NCBI RefSeq assembly: GCF_013394595.1
Contig: NZ_CP053348.1
Coordinates: 3,878,501 to 3,942,500 of the forward strand
Direction: 5' to 3'
Length of the DNA: 64,000 bases
From: Winogradskyella forsetii
GTDB lineage: Bacteria > Bacteroidota > Bacteroidia > Flavobacteriales > Flavobacteriaceae
Shown in pieces: positions 7,887 to 18,079 of this stretch. The notes under the pieces are model-generated. The model saw only the letters and a program-made list of their open reading frames with translations. It had not been told where the DNA came from and did not search any database. The stretch's first letter is position 1; every line of letters begins with the position of its first letter. Position numbers and translations under genes: made by a program.

Positions 7887-10800
7887 AAAAACTAAAAAAA
7901 ATACCGAAAAAGAATTTGGATTTTCGTCTTGGGCAATAAACAATAAAACCACAATGTTTGTGCTTATTGCTGTCTTTTTCTACTTAGGTGTTTCTGCCTT
8001 CTTTAGTATGCCGAGAGAGAATTTCCCTGAGGTAAACGAAACCAAAATCTACGTGAGTACGGTTTACCCTGGAAATACGGCCGAGGACATTGAGAAATTA
8101 ATCATAGACCCTTTAGAAGATAAACTGAAAACGGTGAGTAATGTGGTTGAAACCACTTCAACCTCTCAAGAAGATTATGGGATGTTGGTTGTAGAGTTTG
8201 ATGAAAACATTACCGTAGAACAAGCTTTACAAAAGGTAAAAGATGAAATTGATACAGAAACATCCAATGAAGATTGGCCAACCTTCAATGGTGCCAAAGT
8301 AGAACCAGATGTTTTTGAATTGAGTCTTTCTGAAGAAATGCCGATTCTCAACATTAATATTTCCGGCGATTATCCCGTTGAAAAATTAAAGGATTTTGCA
8401 GAATATCTTCAAGATGAAATTGAGGATTTACAGGAAATTAAAAAAGCAGATATTAGAGGTGCTCAGGAAAAAGAGGTTGAAGTTGCCGTAGATATTTATA
8501 AAATGATGGCAGCCAAAGTCACGTTTAGTGATATTCTTGGTGCTATCAGCAATGGGAATGTGACACAATCCGCAGGAAATTTAAAAACCAGCGGACAACG
8601 CAGAACCATAAGGATTATCGGCGAAATTGATGAGCCTTCAGAATTGGAAAACTTCGTCGTTAAAGCAGAAAATGGCAATGCCATCTATCTAAAGGATGTG
8701 GCAACTGTTTCTTTTGAGGAAGAAGATAATACAACCTATGCCAGAAAATCTGGAAAGCCTGTAGTGATGCTAGATGTGAAGAAACGAGCAGGTAAAAACA
8801 TGGTGGCTGCTGCAGAACAAATACAAGTCATTGTTGAAGACGCAGTTAGCAATGTTTTTCCTGCAGATCTTGAAGTAAGTATAACTAACGACCAATCAGA
8901 AAAGACAATAGGACAGGTGGATGATTTGGTAAACAATATCATCTTTGGTGTAATTTTGGTAGTTACCGTTTTAATGTTCTTTTTAGGATTTAAAAACGCC
9001 CTTTTCGTTGGGTTTGCCATACCAATGTCCATGTTTATGTCTTTAATGATTTTAAGTCTTATTGGCTATAGCTTAAATACCATGGTGCTTTTTGGGTTGA
9101 TTATGGGACTGGGCATGCTGGTGGACAATGGTATCGTGGTAGTTGAAAATGTCTATAGGTTAATGGAAGAGGAAGGCATGAGCCGGATTGAAGCTGCCAA
9201 AAAAGGCATTGGGGAAATTGCGTTTCCTATCATCATTTCTACATTAACTACGGTTGCTGCCTTTGTACCATTAGGACTTTGGCCTGGAATTATGGGTGAA
9301 TTCATGAAAATTTTGCCTATAACTTTATCCATTGTTTTAGGATCTTCACTATTCGTTGCCATTTTTTTCAATTCGGTTTTAGTATCGCGTTACATGACTA
9401 TTGAAGACAAGAACATGCCCTTAAAACAAATTATTAAAACCAGCTCAATTGTTGCTGTTATAGGTTTACTTATCTTATTGTTTGGTGGCGCCTACAGAGG
9501 CTTGGGTACCATTATGGTATTTACAGCTATTATGATGTGGGCTTATCGCTTTTTCATCAGAAAATGGGCTAATAATTTTCAAAACAAAACACTTGTAAAA
9601 CTAGAATCTTGGTATGAGGGTCAATTGCGTTGGGCATTAACCAAAAGAAAGCCTTATGTTTTAAGTATCGGGACCGTTTTATTACTGATTGCAGCATTTG
9701 TTGCCTTCGGAATTTCACTTTCGACCCAACGTACAAAAGTGGAATTTTTTCCAGACAATAAGCCCAACCAGATTATTGTGTACATTGAATATCCTGAAGG
9801 TACAGCCATAGAAAAAACCAATGCCATTACCAAACAGATTGAAGAGCGGGTTTCCGATGTCATTAATCAAAGCCAGTATATGGATGGCGACCGAAACTTC
9901 ATGGTAGAGAGTGCAGTTTCACAAGTAGGTGAAGGTGCTGGAAACCCACAAACGGATATGGGTTCTGCAGCAGAAATGCCGCACAAAGCCAAAATCACAG
10001 CGTCTATGCGCGAATACAAATACAGACGTGGAGAAGACAGTGAATTGTTGCGTCAAAAAGTACAAGAAGCTTTAGTTGGTATTTTTCCAGGTGTTTTAAT
10101 TTCAGTAGAAAAAGATGCGAACGGACCACCTGCTGGTTCACCAATTAATATTGAAATTGAAGGCAATGATTACAATGAGCTCATTAATACAGCCGAAAGA
10201 ATGCGTGAGTATATCAATTCTAAAAATGTGGCTGGTATTGACGAACTGAAAATAGATGTGAATAAGGACAAGCCGACCATGCTAGTTCAAATTGACCGAG
10301 AAAAAGCAGGCGAATTAGGTGTTAGTGCCAACCAAATTGGTAGTCAATTACGGAATTCAATATTTGGAGCTAAAGCCGGAATTTACAAGGAAGCTGGTGA
10401 TGATTTTGATATTTATGTGCGATTTAATGAAGCCAATAGATACAATACGAGCGCCTTATTTAACCAGAACATAACCTTTAGGGACAATACAGGCCAGATT
10501 AAGGAAATTCCGTTATCTGCCGTAGCGAACCATAAAAATAATTCAGGATTTAATGCCATTAAGCATAAAGACACCAAACGTGTCGTTACCGTATATTCTG
10601 CATTGGCACCAGGTTATACTGATGCTGGAGCTATTGTGACACAGATTCAGAATGAAATGAAAAGTTTTGAAGGCTTGCCAGATGATATTCATATTGATTA
10701 TACTGGTCAGATCGAAGAGCAAAACAAGCAAATGGCCTTTTTGATGGGTGCCTTCTTTACTGGGCTTGGACTGATTTTCTTCATTCTTATATTTCAATTT

Positions 10801-11421
10801 AACTCGGTTTCAAAACCAGCAATTATAATGATTGCTATTTTCCTGAGTTTTATTGGTGTGTTTGGTGGTATCGTCCTTTCGGGTAGCGCATTCGTTATTA
10901 TGATGACGATGGTTGGTATCATTTCATTAGCCGGAATTGTGGTAAATAATGGTGTGGTGCTTCTAGATTATGCACAACTTTTAATTGACCGAAAGAAAAA
11001 TCAACTCGATTTAGATGACGATGAGTATTTATCCAATGACGATCTTTTTGAAAGTATTGTAAAGGCTGGTAAGGCACGTTTAAGACCCGTTTTATTAACG
11101 GCCATTACTACAATTTTAGGTCTTATTCCTTTAGCCATTGGGCTAAATATTAACTTCTTTACGCTTTTCGCTGAGTTTGACCCTAACATTTATATGGGAG
11201 GAGACAATGTGGTGTTTTGGGGACCTTTAGCTTGGACCGTTATTTACGGATTACTTGTGGCTACATTCTTAACTTTAATAGTAGTGCCAATTCTATTGTT
11301 TTTAAGCGTACAACTTAAAAAGTGGATAAGATTGAAATTTACATCGCAACCACTAAGAGCTTCTGAAGCTGAAACGATTACCGAAATCGAAGACAGTTCC
11401 ACAATTGCAATTGAGAATTAA
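7879..11421 (+). CDS. RND-family efflux transporter, inner-membrane pump
   Basis: 1180-aa proton-driven RND permease with duplicated 6-TM halves and two large periplasmic loops. TM1 near residues 23-43 is followed by MPRENFPEVN, and then YPGNTAEDIEKLIIDPLE, a classic porter-domain opening. TM4-type LGMLVDNGIVVVENVYR lies around residue 420, and the second half repeats it as LAGIVVNNGVVLLDYAQ. Transmembrane Asp/Asn residues of the proton relay are visible in DNGIVVVEN. Slightly longer than AcrB because of an extra loop and a charged C-tail. Substrate (drug, metal or lipid) is not deducible. Last gene of the efflux operon. Confidence 0.95.
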   Translation: MSKKTKKNTEKEFGFSSWAINNKTTMFVLIAVFFYLGVSAFFSMPRENFPEVNETKIYVSTVYPGNTAEDIEKLIIDPLEDKLKTVSNVVETTSTSQEDYGMLVVEFDENITVEQALQKVKDEIDTETSNEDWPTFNGAKVEPDVFELSLSEEMPILNINISGDYPVEKLKDFAEYLQDEIEDLQEIKKADIRGAQEKEVEVAVDIYKMMAAKVTFSDILGAISNGNVTQSAGNLKTSGQRRTIRIIGEIDEPSELENFVVKAENGNAIYLKDVATVSFEEEDNTTYARKSGKPVVMLDVKKRAGKNMVAAAEQIQVIVEDAVSNVFPADLEVSITNDQSEKTIGQVDDLVNNIIFGVILVVTVLMFFLGFKNALFVGFAIPMSMFMSLMILSLIGYSLNTMVLFGLIMGLGMLVDNGIVVVENVYRLMEEEGMSRIEAAKKGIGEIAFPIIISTLTTVAAFVPLGLWPGIMGEFMKILPITLSIVLGSSLFVAIFFNSVLVSRYMTIEDKNMPLKQIIKTSSIVAVIGLLILLFGGAYRGLGTIMVFTAIMMWAYRFFIRKWANNFQNKTLVKLESWYEGQLRWALTKRKPYVLSIGTVLLLIAAFVAFGISLSTQRTKVEFFPDNKPNQIIVYIEYPEGTAIEKTNAITKQIEERVSDVINQSQYMDGDRNFMVESAVSQVGEGAGNPQTDMGSAAEMPHKAKITASMREYKYRRGEDSELLRQKVQEALVGIFPGVLISVEKDANGPPAGSPINIEIEGNDYNELINTAERMREYINSKNVAGIDELKIDVNKDKPTMLVQIDREKAGELGVSANQIGSQLRNSIFGAKAGIYKEAGDDFDIYVRFNEANRYNTSALFNQNITFRDNTGQIKEIPLSAVANHKNNSGFNAIKHKDTKRVVTVYSALAPGYTDAGAIVTQIQNEMKSFEGLPDDIHIDYTGQIEEQNKQMAFLMGAFFTGLGLIFFILIFQFNSVSKPAIIMIAIFLSFIGVFGGIVLSGSAFVIMMTMVGIISLAGIVVNNGVVLLDYAQLLIDRKKNQLDLDDDEYLSNDDLFESIVKAGKARLRPVLLTAITTILGLIPLAIGLNINFFTLFAEFDPNIYMGGDNVVFWGPLAWTVIYGLLVATFLTLIVVPILLFLSVQLKKWIRLKFTSQPLRASEAETITEIEDSSTIAIEN

Positions 11422-11443
11422 TTATAATTTGTTATTTAAATAG

Positions 11444-11475
11444 AAAAATCCGAAGTCTTTACTTCGGATTTTTTA
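11444..11475 (+). terminator. Rho-independent terminator of the efflux operon
   Basis: Perfect 10-bp stem AATCCGAAGT (11447-11456) / ACTTCGGATT (11461-11470), CTTT loop, then a T tract. It closes the TetR-TolC-MFP-RND operon. Confidence 0.9.
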
Positions 11476-11481
11476 CTTTTG
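11474..11481 (+). promoter_or_regulatory. -7 promoter element for aspS, embedded in the terminator T tract
   Basis: TACTTTTG matches TAnnTTTG exactly. It begins inside the T tract of the preceding terminator and lies 19 bp upstream of the aspS ATG, leaving a very short leader of about 10-12 nt. Confidence 0.55.
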
Positions 11482-11499
11482 CATTTCTAATAAAAATCT

Positions 11500-13254
11500 A
11501 TGTATAGAAGTCATAATTGTGGTGAATTAAGAGCATCACACAACAATACAGAAGTTACACTATCCGGTTGGGTTCAGGGTGTTCGCGATAAAGGGTTTAT
11601 GATCTATATCGATCTCCGTGATCGTTATGGCATCACGCAATTATATTTTGATGAAGAGCGTACGCCAAAAGTCATTATGGAAAAAGCGTCGAAATTGGGA
11701 CGTGAATTTGTGATTCAGGTGAAGGGAAAAGTCATTGAACGTGCTTCAAAAAACCCTAATATTCCCACTGGAGATATTGAAGTTTTAGTTTCAGAACTAA
11801 CTGTTTTGAACAAATCTATTGTTCCGCCTTTTACCATTGAAGACAAAACCGATGGTGGAGATGATTTACGTATGAAATATCGTTACTTGGATATTCGTCG
11901 AAATCCTGTAAAAAACAGTCTAATTTTTAGAGCAAAAGTGACTCAAGCCGTTAGAAATTATTTATCTAATGATGGTTTTATTGAAGTTGAAACACCATAT
12001 TTAATTAAATCCACACCAGAAGGCGCAAGAGATTTTGTAGTGCCTTCCCGTATGAATGAAGGTCAGTTTTATGCGCTTCCACAATCGCCTCAAACCTTCA
12101 AACAGCTATTGATGGTTGGTGGCATGGATAAATATTTTCAGATTGTAAAGTGTTTTAGGGATGAAGATTTACGTGCAGACAGACAACCTGAATTCACACA
12201 AATAGATTGTGAAATGGCTTTTGTAGAGCAAGAAGACATTCTCAATGTTTTTGAAGGATTGACACGTCATTTATTAAAAGAAGTGAATGGTGTTAAGGTG
12301 GATAAGTTCCCTAGAATGCTATATGACGATGCGATGCGCTTGTACGGAAATGACAAACCAGATATTAGATTTGGGATGGAATTTGGCGAGCTAAATGACG
12401 TCGCTCAGAATAAAGATTTCAAGGTTTTCAATTCAGCGGAACTAGTCGTTGGTATTGCAGTTCCTGGCGGAAATAGTTACACCAGAAAAGAAATTGATAA
12501 ATTAATCGATTGGGTAAAGCGTCCGCAAGTTGGTGCTTTAGGCATGGTTTATTGCCGTGTAAATGAAGATGGTAGTTTTAAATCTTCCGTAGATAAATTT
12601 TATGATCAAGAGGATTTAGCAAAATGGGCAGAAGTTACAGGCGCTAAAGCAGGCGATTTAATCTGTATCTTATCCGGAGACACCAATAAAGTAAGAGCAC
12701 AACTAAGTGCCTTGCGTATGGAATTGGCGGAACGTTTAGGACTTAGAAACCCTAAAGAATTTGCGCCACTTTGGGTAGTTGACTTCCCATTATTGGAACT
12801 CGATGAAGAAACGGGTCATTACCATGCCATGCACCATCCATTTACGTCTCCAAAACCTGGACAAATAGAATTATTGGATACCAATCCAGGCGACGTAAAA
12901 GCTAACGCATACGATTTGGTTTTAAACGGAAATGAGATTGGAGGAGGATCCATTAGAATTCATGATAAAGCAACGCAAGCCATAATGCTGAAACATTTAG
13001 GATTTACCGAAGAAGAAGCCAAAGCGCAATTTGGCTTCCTAATGGATGCTTTTGAATATGGCGCACCACCACATGGAGGTATTGCCTTTGGTCTCGATCG
13101 ATTGGTTGCCATTTTAGGAGGCCAAGAAACGATACGGGATTTTATAGCCTTCCCAAAAAACAATAATGGTAGAGATGTGATGATCGATGCACCTGCACCG
13201 ATTGATGATGAACAACTTGAAGAATTGAGTTTGAAACTTAATTTGAAATCTTAA
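11500..13254 (+). CDS. aspS: Aspartyl-tRNA synthetase
   Basis: 584-aa class II synthetase charging tRNA-Asp. N-terminal OB-fold ([20 protein letters not shown]), motif 2 [18 protein letters not shown], bacterial-type GAD insertion in the middle, and motif 3 [15 protein letters not shown] near the C-terminus. Length fits bacterial AspRS (about 580-590). Monocistronic: a terminator lies on either side. Confidence 0.98.
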   Translation: MYRSHNCGELRASHNNTEVTLSGWVQGVRDKGFMIYIDLRDRYGITQLYFDEERTPKVIMEKASKLGREFVIQVKGKVIERASKNPNIPTGDIEVLVSELTVLNKSIVPPFTIEDKTDGGDDLRMKYRYLDIRRNPVKNSLIFRAKVTQAVRNYLSNDGFIEVETPYLIKSTPEGARDFVVPSRMNEGQFYALPQSPQTFKQLLMVGGMDKYFQIVKCFRDEDLRADRQPEFTQIDCEMAFVEQEDILNVFEGLTRHLLKEVNGVKVDKFPRMLYDDAMRLYGNDKPDIRFGMEFGELNDVAQNKDFKVFNSAELVVGIAVPGGNSYTRKEIDKLIDWVKRPQVGALGMVYCRVNEDGSFKSSVDKFYDQEDLAKWAEVTGAKAGDLICILSGDTNKVRAQLSALRMELAERLGLRNPKEFAPLWVVDFPLLELDEETGHYHAMHHPFTSPKPGQIELLDTNPGDVKANAYDLVLNGNEIGGGSIRIHDKATQAIMLKHLGFTEEEAKAQFGFLMDAFEYGAPPHGGIAFGLDRLVAILGGQETIRDFIAFPKNNNGRDVMIDAPAPIDDEQLEELSLKLNLKS

Positions 13255-13260
13255 TTTATT

Positions 13261-13287
13261 AAAATCCTGCATTTAGCAGGATTTTTT
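13261..13287 (+). terminator. Terminator of aspS
   Basis: Perfect 10-bp stem AAAATCCTGC (13261-13270) / GCAGGATTTT (13276-13285) with a 5-nt loop and a T tract, 7 bp after the aspS stop. Confidence 0.9.
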
Positions 13288-13301
13288 AGTAGATTTAATT
13301 T

Positions 13302-15083
13302 ATGCCGACAAGATCAAAATTATATAAACGTTTATTGCTTTGGAGACATAAATATATTTCCGAAAAGAACTTTATATTTCTACTAAGCCTAATTATTGGT
13401 TTATTGGCTGGCATTGTGTCTGTAACCATTAAAAACGTCACTTTTGCCATAGAAGCATTTTTAGCGAAAGGCATTTATTTTTCTGACAATCAATTATATT
13501 TTATACTGCCTGTCTTTGGTTTGTTACTGGTTTACTTATTTGTAAAATATGTCTCTAAAAAACCAAGTAGTCATGCGATTCCTTCCATATTATATTCCTT
13601 ATCGAAACGTGGCGGTATTATTGATAAAAAAAATATCTACTTACCATTAATAACCGCACCATTGACCGTTGGTTTTGGAGGTTCAGTAGGATTACTAGGA
13701 CCTGCAATTGCATCCGCAGCTGCTATAAGTTCTAACTTAGGGCAATTACTCCATATCGACCGAAAAAAACGAAGTCTATTAATCGCTTGTGCGGCGGCTG
13801 GAGCCATCGCTTCGATTTTTAAATCTCCTATCGCAGCCATTATTTTTGCTATTGAAGTTTTTAGTTTGGATCTTACTTTTGCGTCTTTGCTTCCACTTCT
13901 AATTGCTTCGGTGTCATCTGTCATAACCTCCTATTTTTTCTTGGGAGATAGTGTACTTTTCAATTTTACGGTTTCAGAAAAATTCATGATTCAAGACACC
14001 TTATTTTATGTGCTATTGGGCATAGGAACTGGGATTGCCTCCATCTATTTTTCAAAAATATACTTTGCTATTACCGGGTTTTTCAATCGATTCAAATCGC
14101 CACAGCATAAACTAATCATTGGAGGTTTAGCCATTGGTGTGATGCTGTTTTTTATTCCGCCACTTTATGGTGAGGGTTTTAGTTTTATCAACGATTTAAT
14201 GCTCGGTAACGATATTAAAGCTTTGGGCAATACCCATTTTGATGAACACTTGGATAACATTTGGATCGTCATTGGATTGCTTTTCGGAATTACACTGTTT
14301 AAAGCCATTGCCATGACCACAACTTTTGCAGCTGGAGGAACTGGTGGAATTATAATTCCGACGTTGGTTATGGGAAGTTCATTGGGTAATGTGGTCGCAA
14401 AAGTGATTAATAATTGTGGGTTAAACTTCTCTGTATCCGAAGCTAATTTTACATTAATTGGCATGGCTGGCCTTATTGCAGGTGTACTTCATGCACCATT
14501 AACTGCAATTTTTTTAATTGCTGAAATCACAGGTGGATATGAATTATTTGTACCTTTAATGATAACCGCATCCATGTCTTTCATCATTAATAAAAACGGT
14601 CTGGACCACACGATTTACACGAAAGAATTATTAGAGAAAGGCGCCCTTTTGACCCAAGATAAAGATCAAAGTGTCTTAACCTTAATGACATTGGATTCTG
14701 TTATTGAGCACGATTTTATCGCATTGCATCCTGATATGAGTCTGGGCGAAATGCTTAAGGAAGCTGTTTCAAAATCGAGCCGAAACTTATTTCCTGTTAC
14801 GGATTCTAAAGGTCGGTTTGTTGGTATTATCCTTTTAGATGATATTCGTTCTGTAATGTTCGATCAATCTTTATACAGGTCCACAACTGTTGAAACCTTT
14901 ATGCATCAGGCACCAGACTATATTATCTATGAAAAAGATACAATGCAAGAGGTGATGAAAAAATTTCAGGATTCCAAAGCATGGAATTTACCCGTTATTA
15001 AAGACAATAAATACTTTGGTTTTGTATCTAAATCTAAATTGTTAACCGCTTATCGTACAGAATTAATTAACTTTACGTCTTAA
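13302..15083 (+). CDS. CLC-family chloride channel/transporter with C-terminal CBS pair
   Basis: 593-aa membrane protein: CLC core of about ten helices (residues about 20-435), then two CBS domains (about 455-590, e.g. LFPVTDSKGRFVGIILLDDI and WNLPVIKDNKYFGFVSKS). CLC signatures: SSHAIPS at 89-95, GGSVGLLGP at 126-134, FKSPIAAIIFAIE at 173-185 and GGTGGIIIPTLVMG. Compared with E. coli ClC, the gating Glu (GREGP) aligns with Leu132 and the internal proton Glu (second E of IIEEM) aligns with Val186. Both are diagnostic of channel-like, proton-uncoupled CLCs. The protein-level alignment is by eye but unambiguous around both motifs. Single gene, followed by a small membrane protein. Confidence 0.92.
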   Translation: MPTRSKLYKRLLLWRHKYISEKNFIFLLSLIIGLLAGIVSVTIKNVTFAIEAFLAKGIYFSDNQLYFILPVFGLLLVYLFVKYVSKKPSSHAIPSILYSLSKRGGIIDKKNIYLPLITAPLTVGFGGSVGLLGPAIASAAAISSNLGQLLHIDRKKRSLLIACAAAGAIASIFKSPIAAIIFAIEVFSLDLTFASLLPLLIASVSSVITSYFFLGDSVLFNFTVSEKFMIQDTLFYVLLGIGTGIASIYFSKIYFAITGFFNRFKSPQHKLIIGGLAIGVMLFFIPPLYGEGFSFINDLMLGNDIKALGNTHFDEHLDNIWIVIGLLFGITLFKAIAMTTTFAAGGTGGIIIPTLVMGSSLGNVVAKVINNCGLNFSVSEANFTLIGMAGLIAGVLHAPLTAIFLIAEITGGYELFVPLMITASMSFIINKNGLDHTIYTKELLEKGALLTQDKDQSVLTLMTLDSVIEHDFIALHPDMSLGEMLKEAVSKSSRNLFPVTDSKGRFVGIILLDDIRSVMFDQSLYRSTTVETFMHQAPDYIIYEKDTMQEVMKKFQDSKAWNLPVIKDNKYFGFVSKSKLLTAYRTELINFTS

Positions 15084-15116
15084 TGTTATAATTGGCATCT
15101 GAATAAATTTAGCCCA

Positions 15117-15362
15117 ATGAAAATCTTAAAAATAATTACCTTACTTGCCTTCTTAGCCTCTATTTCTAGTATTATAGGTGGATTTCTTTTAGACTTAGAT
15201 TATAGTCAAAAACTCATTGGATTTGGGGTTTTAGGTTTGTTTTTAATTGTATTTCCATTGTTTTCTTACTACAGATGGAAAGGCAAAGACCTAAAAGATT
15301 ATATGCTCACCAAGGAAAATATTGATAAAATGCGTAAAAACCAAAAAGATTCGAGAACTTAA
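15117..15362 (+). CDS. Small two-helix membrane protein, unknown function
   Basis: 81 aa with two hydrophobic segments (residues about 5-26 and 33-52) and a charged C-tail (KGKDLKDYMLTKENIDKM). No family recognised. It lies 33 bp downstream of the CLC gene on the same strand and may be co-transcribed. Confidence 0.65.
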   Translation: MKILKIITLLAFLASISSIIGGFLLDLDYSQKLIGFGVLGLFLIVFPLFSYYRWKGKDLKDYMLTKENIDKMRKNQKDSRT

Positions 15363-15501
15363 AACAATTGAATTCACACAAATCCCTTAAATAGTATAAT
15401 ACCTTTAGTTATGGGACTTCACTAGGTTTTTCTTACATTCTATTTAACGGTTTGAAATCTATTATTAAAATCAAAACTCAAAATAAAACAATTTATTAAC
15501 A

Positions 15502-15528
15502 TTGGGTTTTAATTTTATTTTATCTTTG
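15502..15528 (+). promoter_or_regulatory. Promoter of the cold-shock gene
   Basis: TTG at 15502-15504 and TATCTTTG at 15521-15528 (exact TAnnTTTG) about 25 bp upstream of the ATG. The leader would be only about 20 nt, so a long E. coli cspA-type thermosensing leader is not present. Confidence 0.6.
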
Positions 15529-15553
15529 CATTTTAATTTTTATCTATATTATA

Positions 15554-15745
15554 ATGACTGGAACAGTTAAATTTTTTAATGATTCAAAAGGATTTGGATT
15601 CATTACCAACGAAGAAACAGGAAAAGACATCTTTGTACACGTATCAAACCTTAATGGCGTAGAATTACGCGAAGGTGACAACGTAGAGTACGACGAAGAA
15701 GAAGGAAGAAAAGGAATGGTAGCTGCAAATGTGCAGGTATTATAA
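15554..15745 (+). CDS. Cold-shock domain protein (CspA family)
   Basis: 63-aa single-stranded nucleic-acid binding OB-fold protein. RNP1-like KGFGFI at residues 12-17 and RNP2-like DIFVHVSNL follow [18 protein letters not shown]. Slightly shorter than E. coli CspA (70 aa) but complete. Acts as RNA chaperone. Own promoter and terminator, so monocistronic. Confidence 0.96.
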   Translation: MTGTVKFFNDSKGFGFITNEETGKDIFVHVSNLNGVELREGDNVEYDEEEGRKGMVAANVQVL

Positions 15746-15767
15746 GTATATATCTTACAAGTTTCAG

Positions 15768-15796
15768 CGCTCAACCTATGGTTGGGCGTTTTTTTT
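15768..15796 (+). terminator. Terminator of the cold-shock gene
   Basis: Stem CGCTCAACC (15768-15776) / GGTTGGGCG (15780-15788) with one G-T pair and a 3-nt loop, followed by eight T. Confidence 0.88.
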
Positions 15797-15860
15797 GCAC
15801 TATTTTCAACCTACAAGGTCTTGGAAACCTTGAAGGACTACTGATAAAGCATATTACGTT

Positions 15861-16325
15861 TTACTGAAAAACTATCGGCAAGTCCGTCTTTTCAAGCTTT
15901 GCTATATAATAAGGTTGCGCCATTACACTTGTTGCCAGCCCTTCTGGACTTTTACTAATAACCTTAATTATTGTATGTTCTGAAGTTGTAGTCATTTTTA
16001 ATTCTATACTGTGCCCGCCAGAGGTTTTTACGTCATCAAACACGGCAATGATACTATATTTAGAAAAATCAATTTCAGTTTCTAAAAACCCATTAGAAAC
16101 ATTGTTAATAGAATTCATTTGCTTTTTAAGTTCATTCCAGTCATCATCATTGGTTATTACTAAATTTTGCTTTTCAATACCCTCTTCCCCTGAACCATAA
16201 AGATTTCCTTTGGAGATTAGAACAGGATTTTCCTTTACCATCTTTTCAGTGTTTTCAGTTGACTTTTTGCTTTTACAGCTCATAGTGACTATTATAAAGA
16301 TTGTAATCAATACATGTGTTTTCAT
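15861..16325 (-). CDS. PrcB-like lipoprotein
   Basis: 154-aa protein with lipoprotein signal (Cys17 in VTMSC). The C-terminal two thirds resemble the protease-complex subunit PrcB C-terminal domain: TNDDDWNELKKQMNS, then IDFSKYSIIAVFDDVKTSGGHSIEL with the characteristic SGGHSI, then a beta-rich tail. In other Bacteroidota and spirochaetes this domain supports a surface protease; no protease gene adjoins it here. It lies 26 bp downstream of tadA and is probably co-transcribed. Confidence 0.7.
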   Translation of the reverse strand: MKTHVLITIFIIVTMSCKSKKSTENTEKMVKENPVLISKGNLYGSGEEGIEKQNLVITNDDDWNELKKQMNSINNVSNGFLETEIDFSKYSIIAVFDDVKTSGGHSIELKMTTTSEHTIIKVISKSPEGLATSVMAQPYYIAKLEKTDLPIVFQ

Positions 16326-16351
16326 AAAATAGCTGTTAATTTAAAATTATT

Positions 16352-16801
16352 TTAATTCAGGTTACGCTTTTCAATAAAGAAACGCTTTAATAATGCTGCA
16401 GCTTCTTCTGCTAAAACTCCGCTTAAAACTTCGGTTTTAGGATGCAATTTAGTGCCCATGGTTTTAAAACCTCTTTGTGTATCTGAAGCACCATAAACGA
16501 TTTTAGAAATCTGACTCCAAAACAAAGCTCCAGCACACATTTGACAAGGCTCTAAAGTGACGTAAAGTGTACATTTATTCAAATATTTTCCTCCCAAAAA
16601 ATTAGCCGCAGACGTAATGGCCTGCATTTCGGCATGCGCAGTGACATCGTTAAGTAATTCCGTAAGGTTGTGTGTTCTGGCAATAATTCTATCTTCTACA
16701 ACAATTACTGCACCAACAGGAATTTCACCTTTTTCAAAAGCCACTTCCGCTTCCTGCAGTGCTTTTCTCATAAAATAGGTATCGTCGAATGGGTTTATCA
16801 T
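16352..16801 (-). CDS. tadA: tRNA-specific adenosine deaminase
   Basis: 149-aa zinc deaminase making inosine at the wobble position of tRNA-Arg(ACG). Zinc/catalytic motif HAE at residues 56-58 (TAHAEMQAI) and PCQMC at 85-89 (EPCQMCAGAL). The MRKALQEAEVAFEKGEIPVG start is typical of TadA rather than guanine or cytosine deaminases. Length normal. Confidence 0.95.
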   Translation of the reverse strand: MINPFDDTYFMRKALQEAEVAFEKGEIPVGAVIVVEDRIIARTHNLTELLNDVTAHAEMQAITSAANFLGGKYLNKCTLYVTLEPCQMCAGALFWSQISKIVYGASDTQRGFKTMGTKLHPKTEVLSGVLAEEAAALLKRFFIEKRNLN

Positions 16802-16841
16802 AAAAAAAGAATAGCTTTGTGGCTAACAATATCTAAAATTA

Positions 16842-18014
16842 ATGAAAAAATTCGCTACTTATATCATTCTTATATTTACTTCAATAAGCTTTTCTCAAAC
16901 CACTTTCAAAAAAGGCTATTTTATATCTAACGATAATACTAAAACTGAATGTTTGATAAAAGACTCTAATTGGTTAAAGAATCCTACAGAGTTCAAGTAT
17001 AAATTATCAGATGAATCCAGCACTGAAAATATTACATTAGACGAAGTTAAGGAATTTGCTGTATATGATTTATTTAAATTTATAAAAGCAAATGTTGAAA
17101 TCGATCAGTCCGAGAAAAACAACTCAAAACTTTCCAGGAATAAAGCTCCAGAATTTGCTGAATCAGAAGTTCTTCTAAAAATTTTAATTGAGGGTAAAGC
17201 AAATTTATACAGCTATACGGATAACATAAGCACTAAGTTTTTTTACAATTTGAATGATTTAGATATAAAACCGCTCATTTATAAATTGTATCAAAACGAC
17301 GACAATAAAATCGAAAAAAATAACACCTTTAGAATGCAGTTATGGGAAAACTTGAAGTTCCCAGAAATTTCACTAAAAGATGTTAAAAAACTCAATTATA
17401 ATGCTAATAGTTTAATAAGCTTTTTTAGAAAATTTAATGAAGCAAATAACGCAAATTTTGATATTTACAAAGTAAAAAAAGAAATACTAAAACTTAGCAT
17501 TAGACCTGGGGTAAATTTTTCCTCTTTGTCTGTTGAGCCATTTTCTGGTGAAGAATTAGATTTTGGCAATAAAATAACTTTTAGATTAGGAGCAGAGGCA
17601 GAATTTACACTTCCTTTCAATAATAACAAATGGGCAATCGTAATTGAACCAACTTATAGCTATTATAAAGGGGAAATTAATAATTCTGGAAGCATGATTA
17701 AATTAGATTATAGCGCTATTGAAATACCAATAGGATTACGACATTATTTCTTTTTAAGCCCTAAAGCGAAACTATTTTTGAACGCGGGTTTTAGTTTTGA
17801 CCTAATAAATAACACTACTATAGAAATAGGGTCTTTAGGAGAAGGTGAGATAAATTCTGGTCAGAATTTTATGCTTGGTTTAGGATTCAACAGTAGCGAT
17901 AAAATCAGTTTTGAGATCAGATATTATAGCAATAAGGATTTGTCAAGAAGAGGAGCTACAGCAACTAGTAACCTGTCAACATTATCACTAATATTTGGTT
18001 ATAGATTATTATAA
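16842..18014 (+). CDS. Secreted protein with C-terminal outer-membrane beta-barrel
   Basis: 390 aa. Signal peptide 1-18 (ISFSQ cleavage). Residues about 20-190 form a soluble N-domain (KKGYFISNDNTKTECLIKD). From about 210 on, alternating strands (SIRPGVNFSSLSVEPFSG, GAEAEFTLPFNNNKWAIVIE, SLSLIFGYRLL) suggest a PorT-type eight-stranded barrel. A common flavobacterial arrangement of unknown role. It is divergent from tadA (40 bp) and upstream of dxs. Confidence 0.72.
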   Translation: MKKFATYIILIFTSISFSQTTFKKGYFISNDNTKTECLIKDSNWLKNPTEFKYKLSDESSTENITLDEVKEFAVYDLFKFIKANVEIDQSEKNNSKLSRNKAPEFAESEVLLKILIEGKANLYSYTDNISTKFFYNLNDLDIKPLIYKLYQNDDNKIEKNNTFRMQLWENLKFPEISLKDVKKLNYNANSLISFFRKFNEANNANFDIYKVKKEILKLSIRPGVNFSSLSVEPFSGEELDFGNKITFRLGAEAEFTLPFNNNKWAIVIEPTYSYYKGEINNSGSMIKLDYSAIEIPIGLRHYFFLSPKAKLFLNAGFSFDLINNTTIEIGSLGEGEINSGQNFMLGLGFNSSDKISFEIRYYSNKDLSRRGATATSNLSTLSLIFGYRLL

Positions 18015-18063
18015 TGTGATAAGTAGTCTCTAAAATTATAAATAAATTTAAGACGAATAAAAT

Positions 18064-18079
18064 CTCGTATTTTTACGAG
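18064..18079 (+). promoter_or_regulatory. Hairpin abutting the dxs GTG start
   Basis: CTCGTA (18064-18069), TTTT, TACGAG (18074-18079): a perfect 6-bp hairpin whose last base touches the GTG. TATTTTTA at 18068-18075 inside it is one base off the -7 consensus, which would make the dxs mRNA nearly leaderless. Either reading is inference. Confidence 0.35.
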
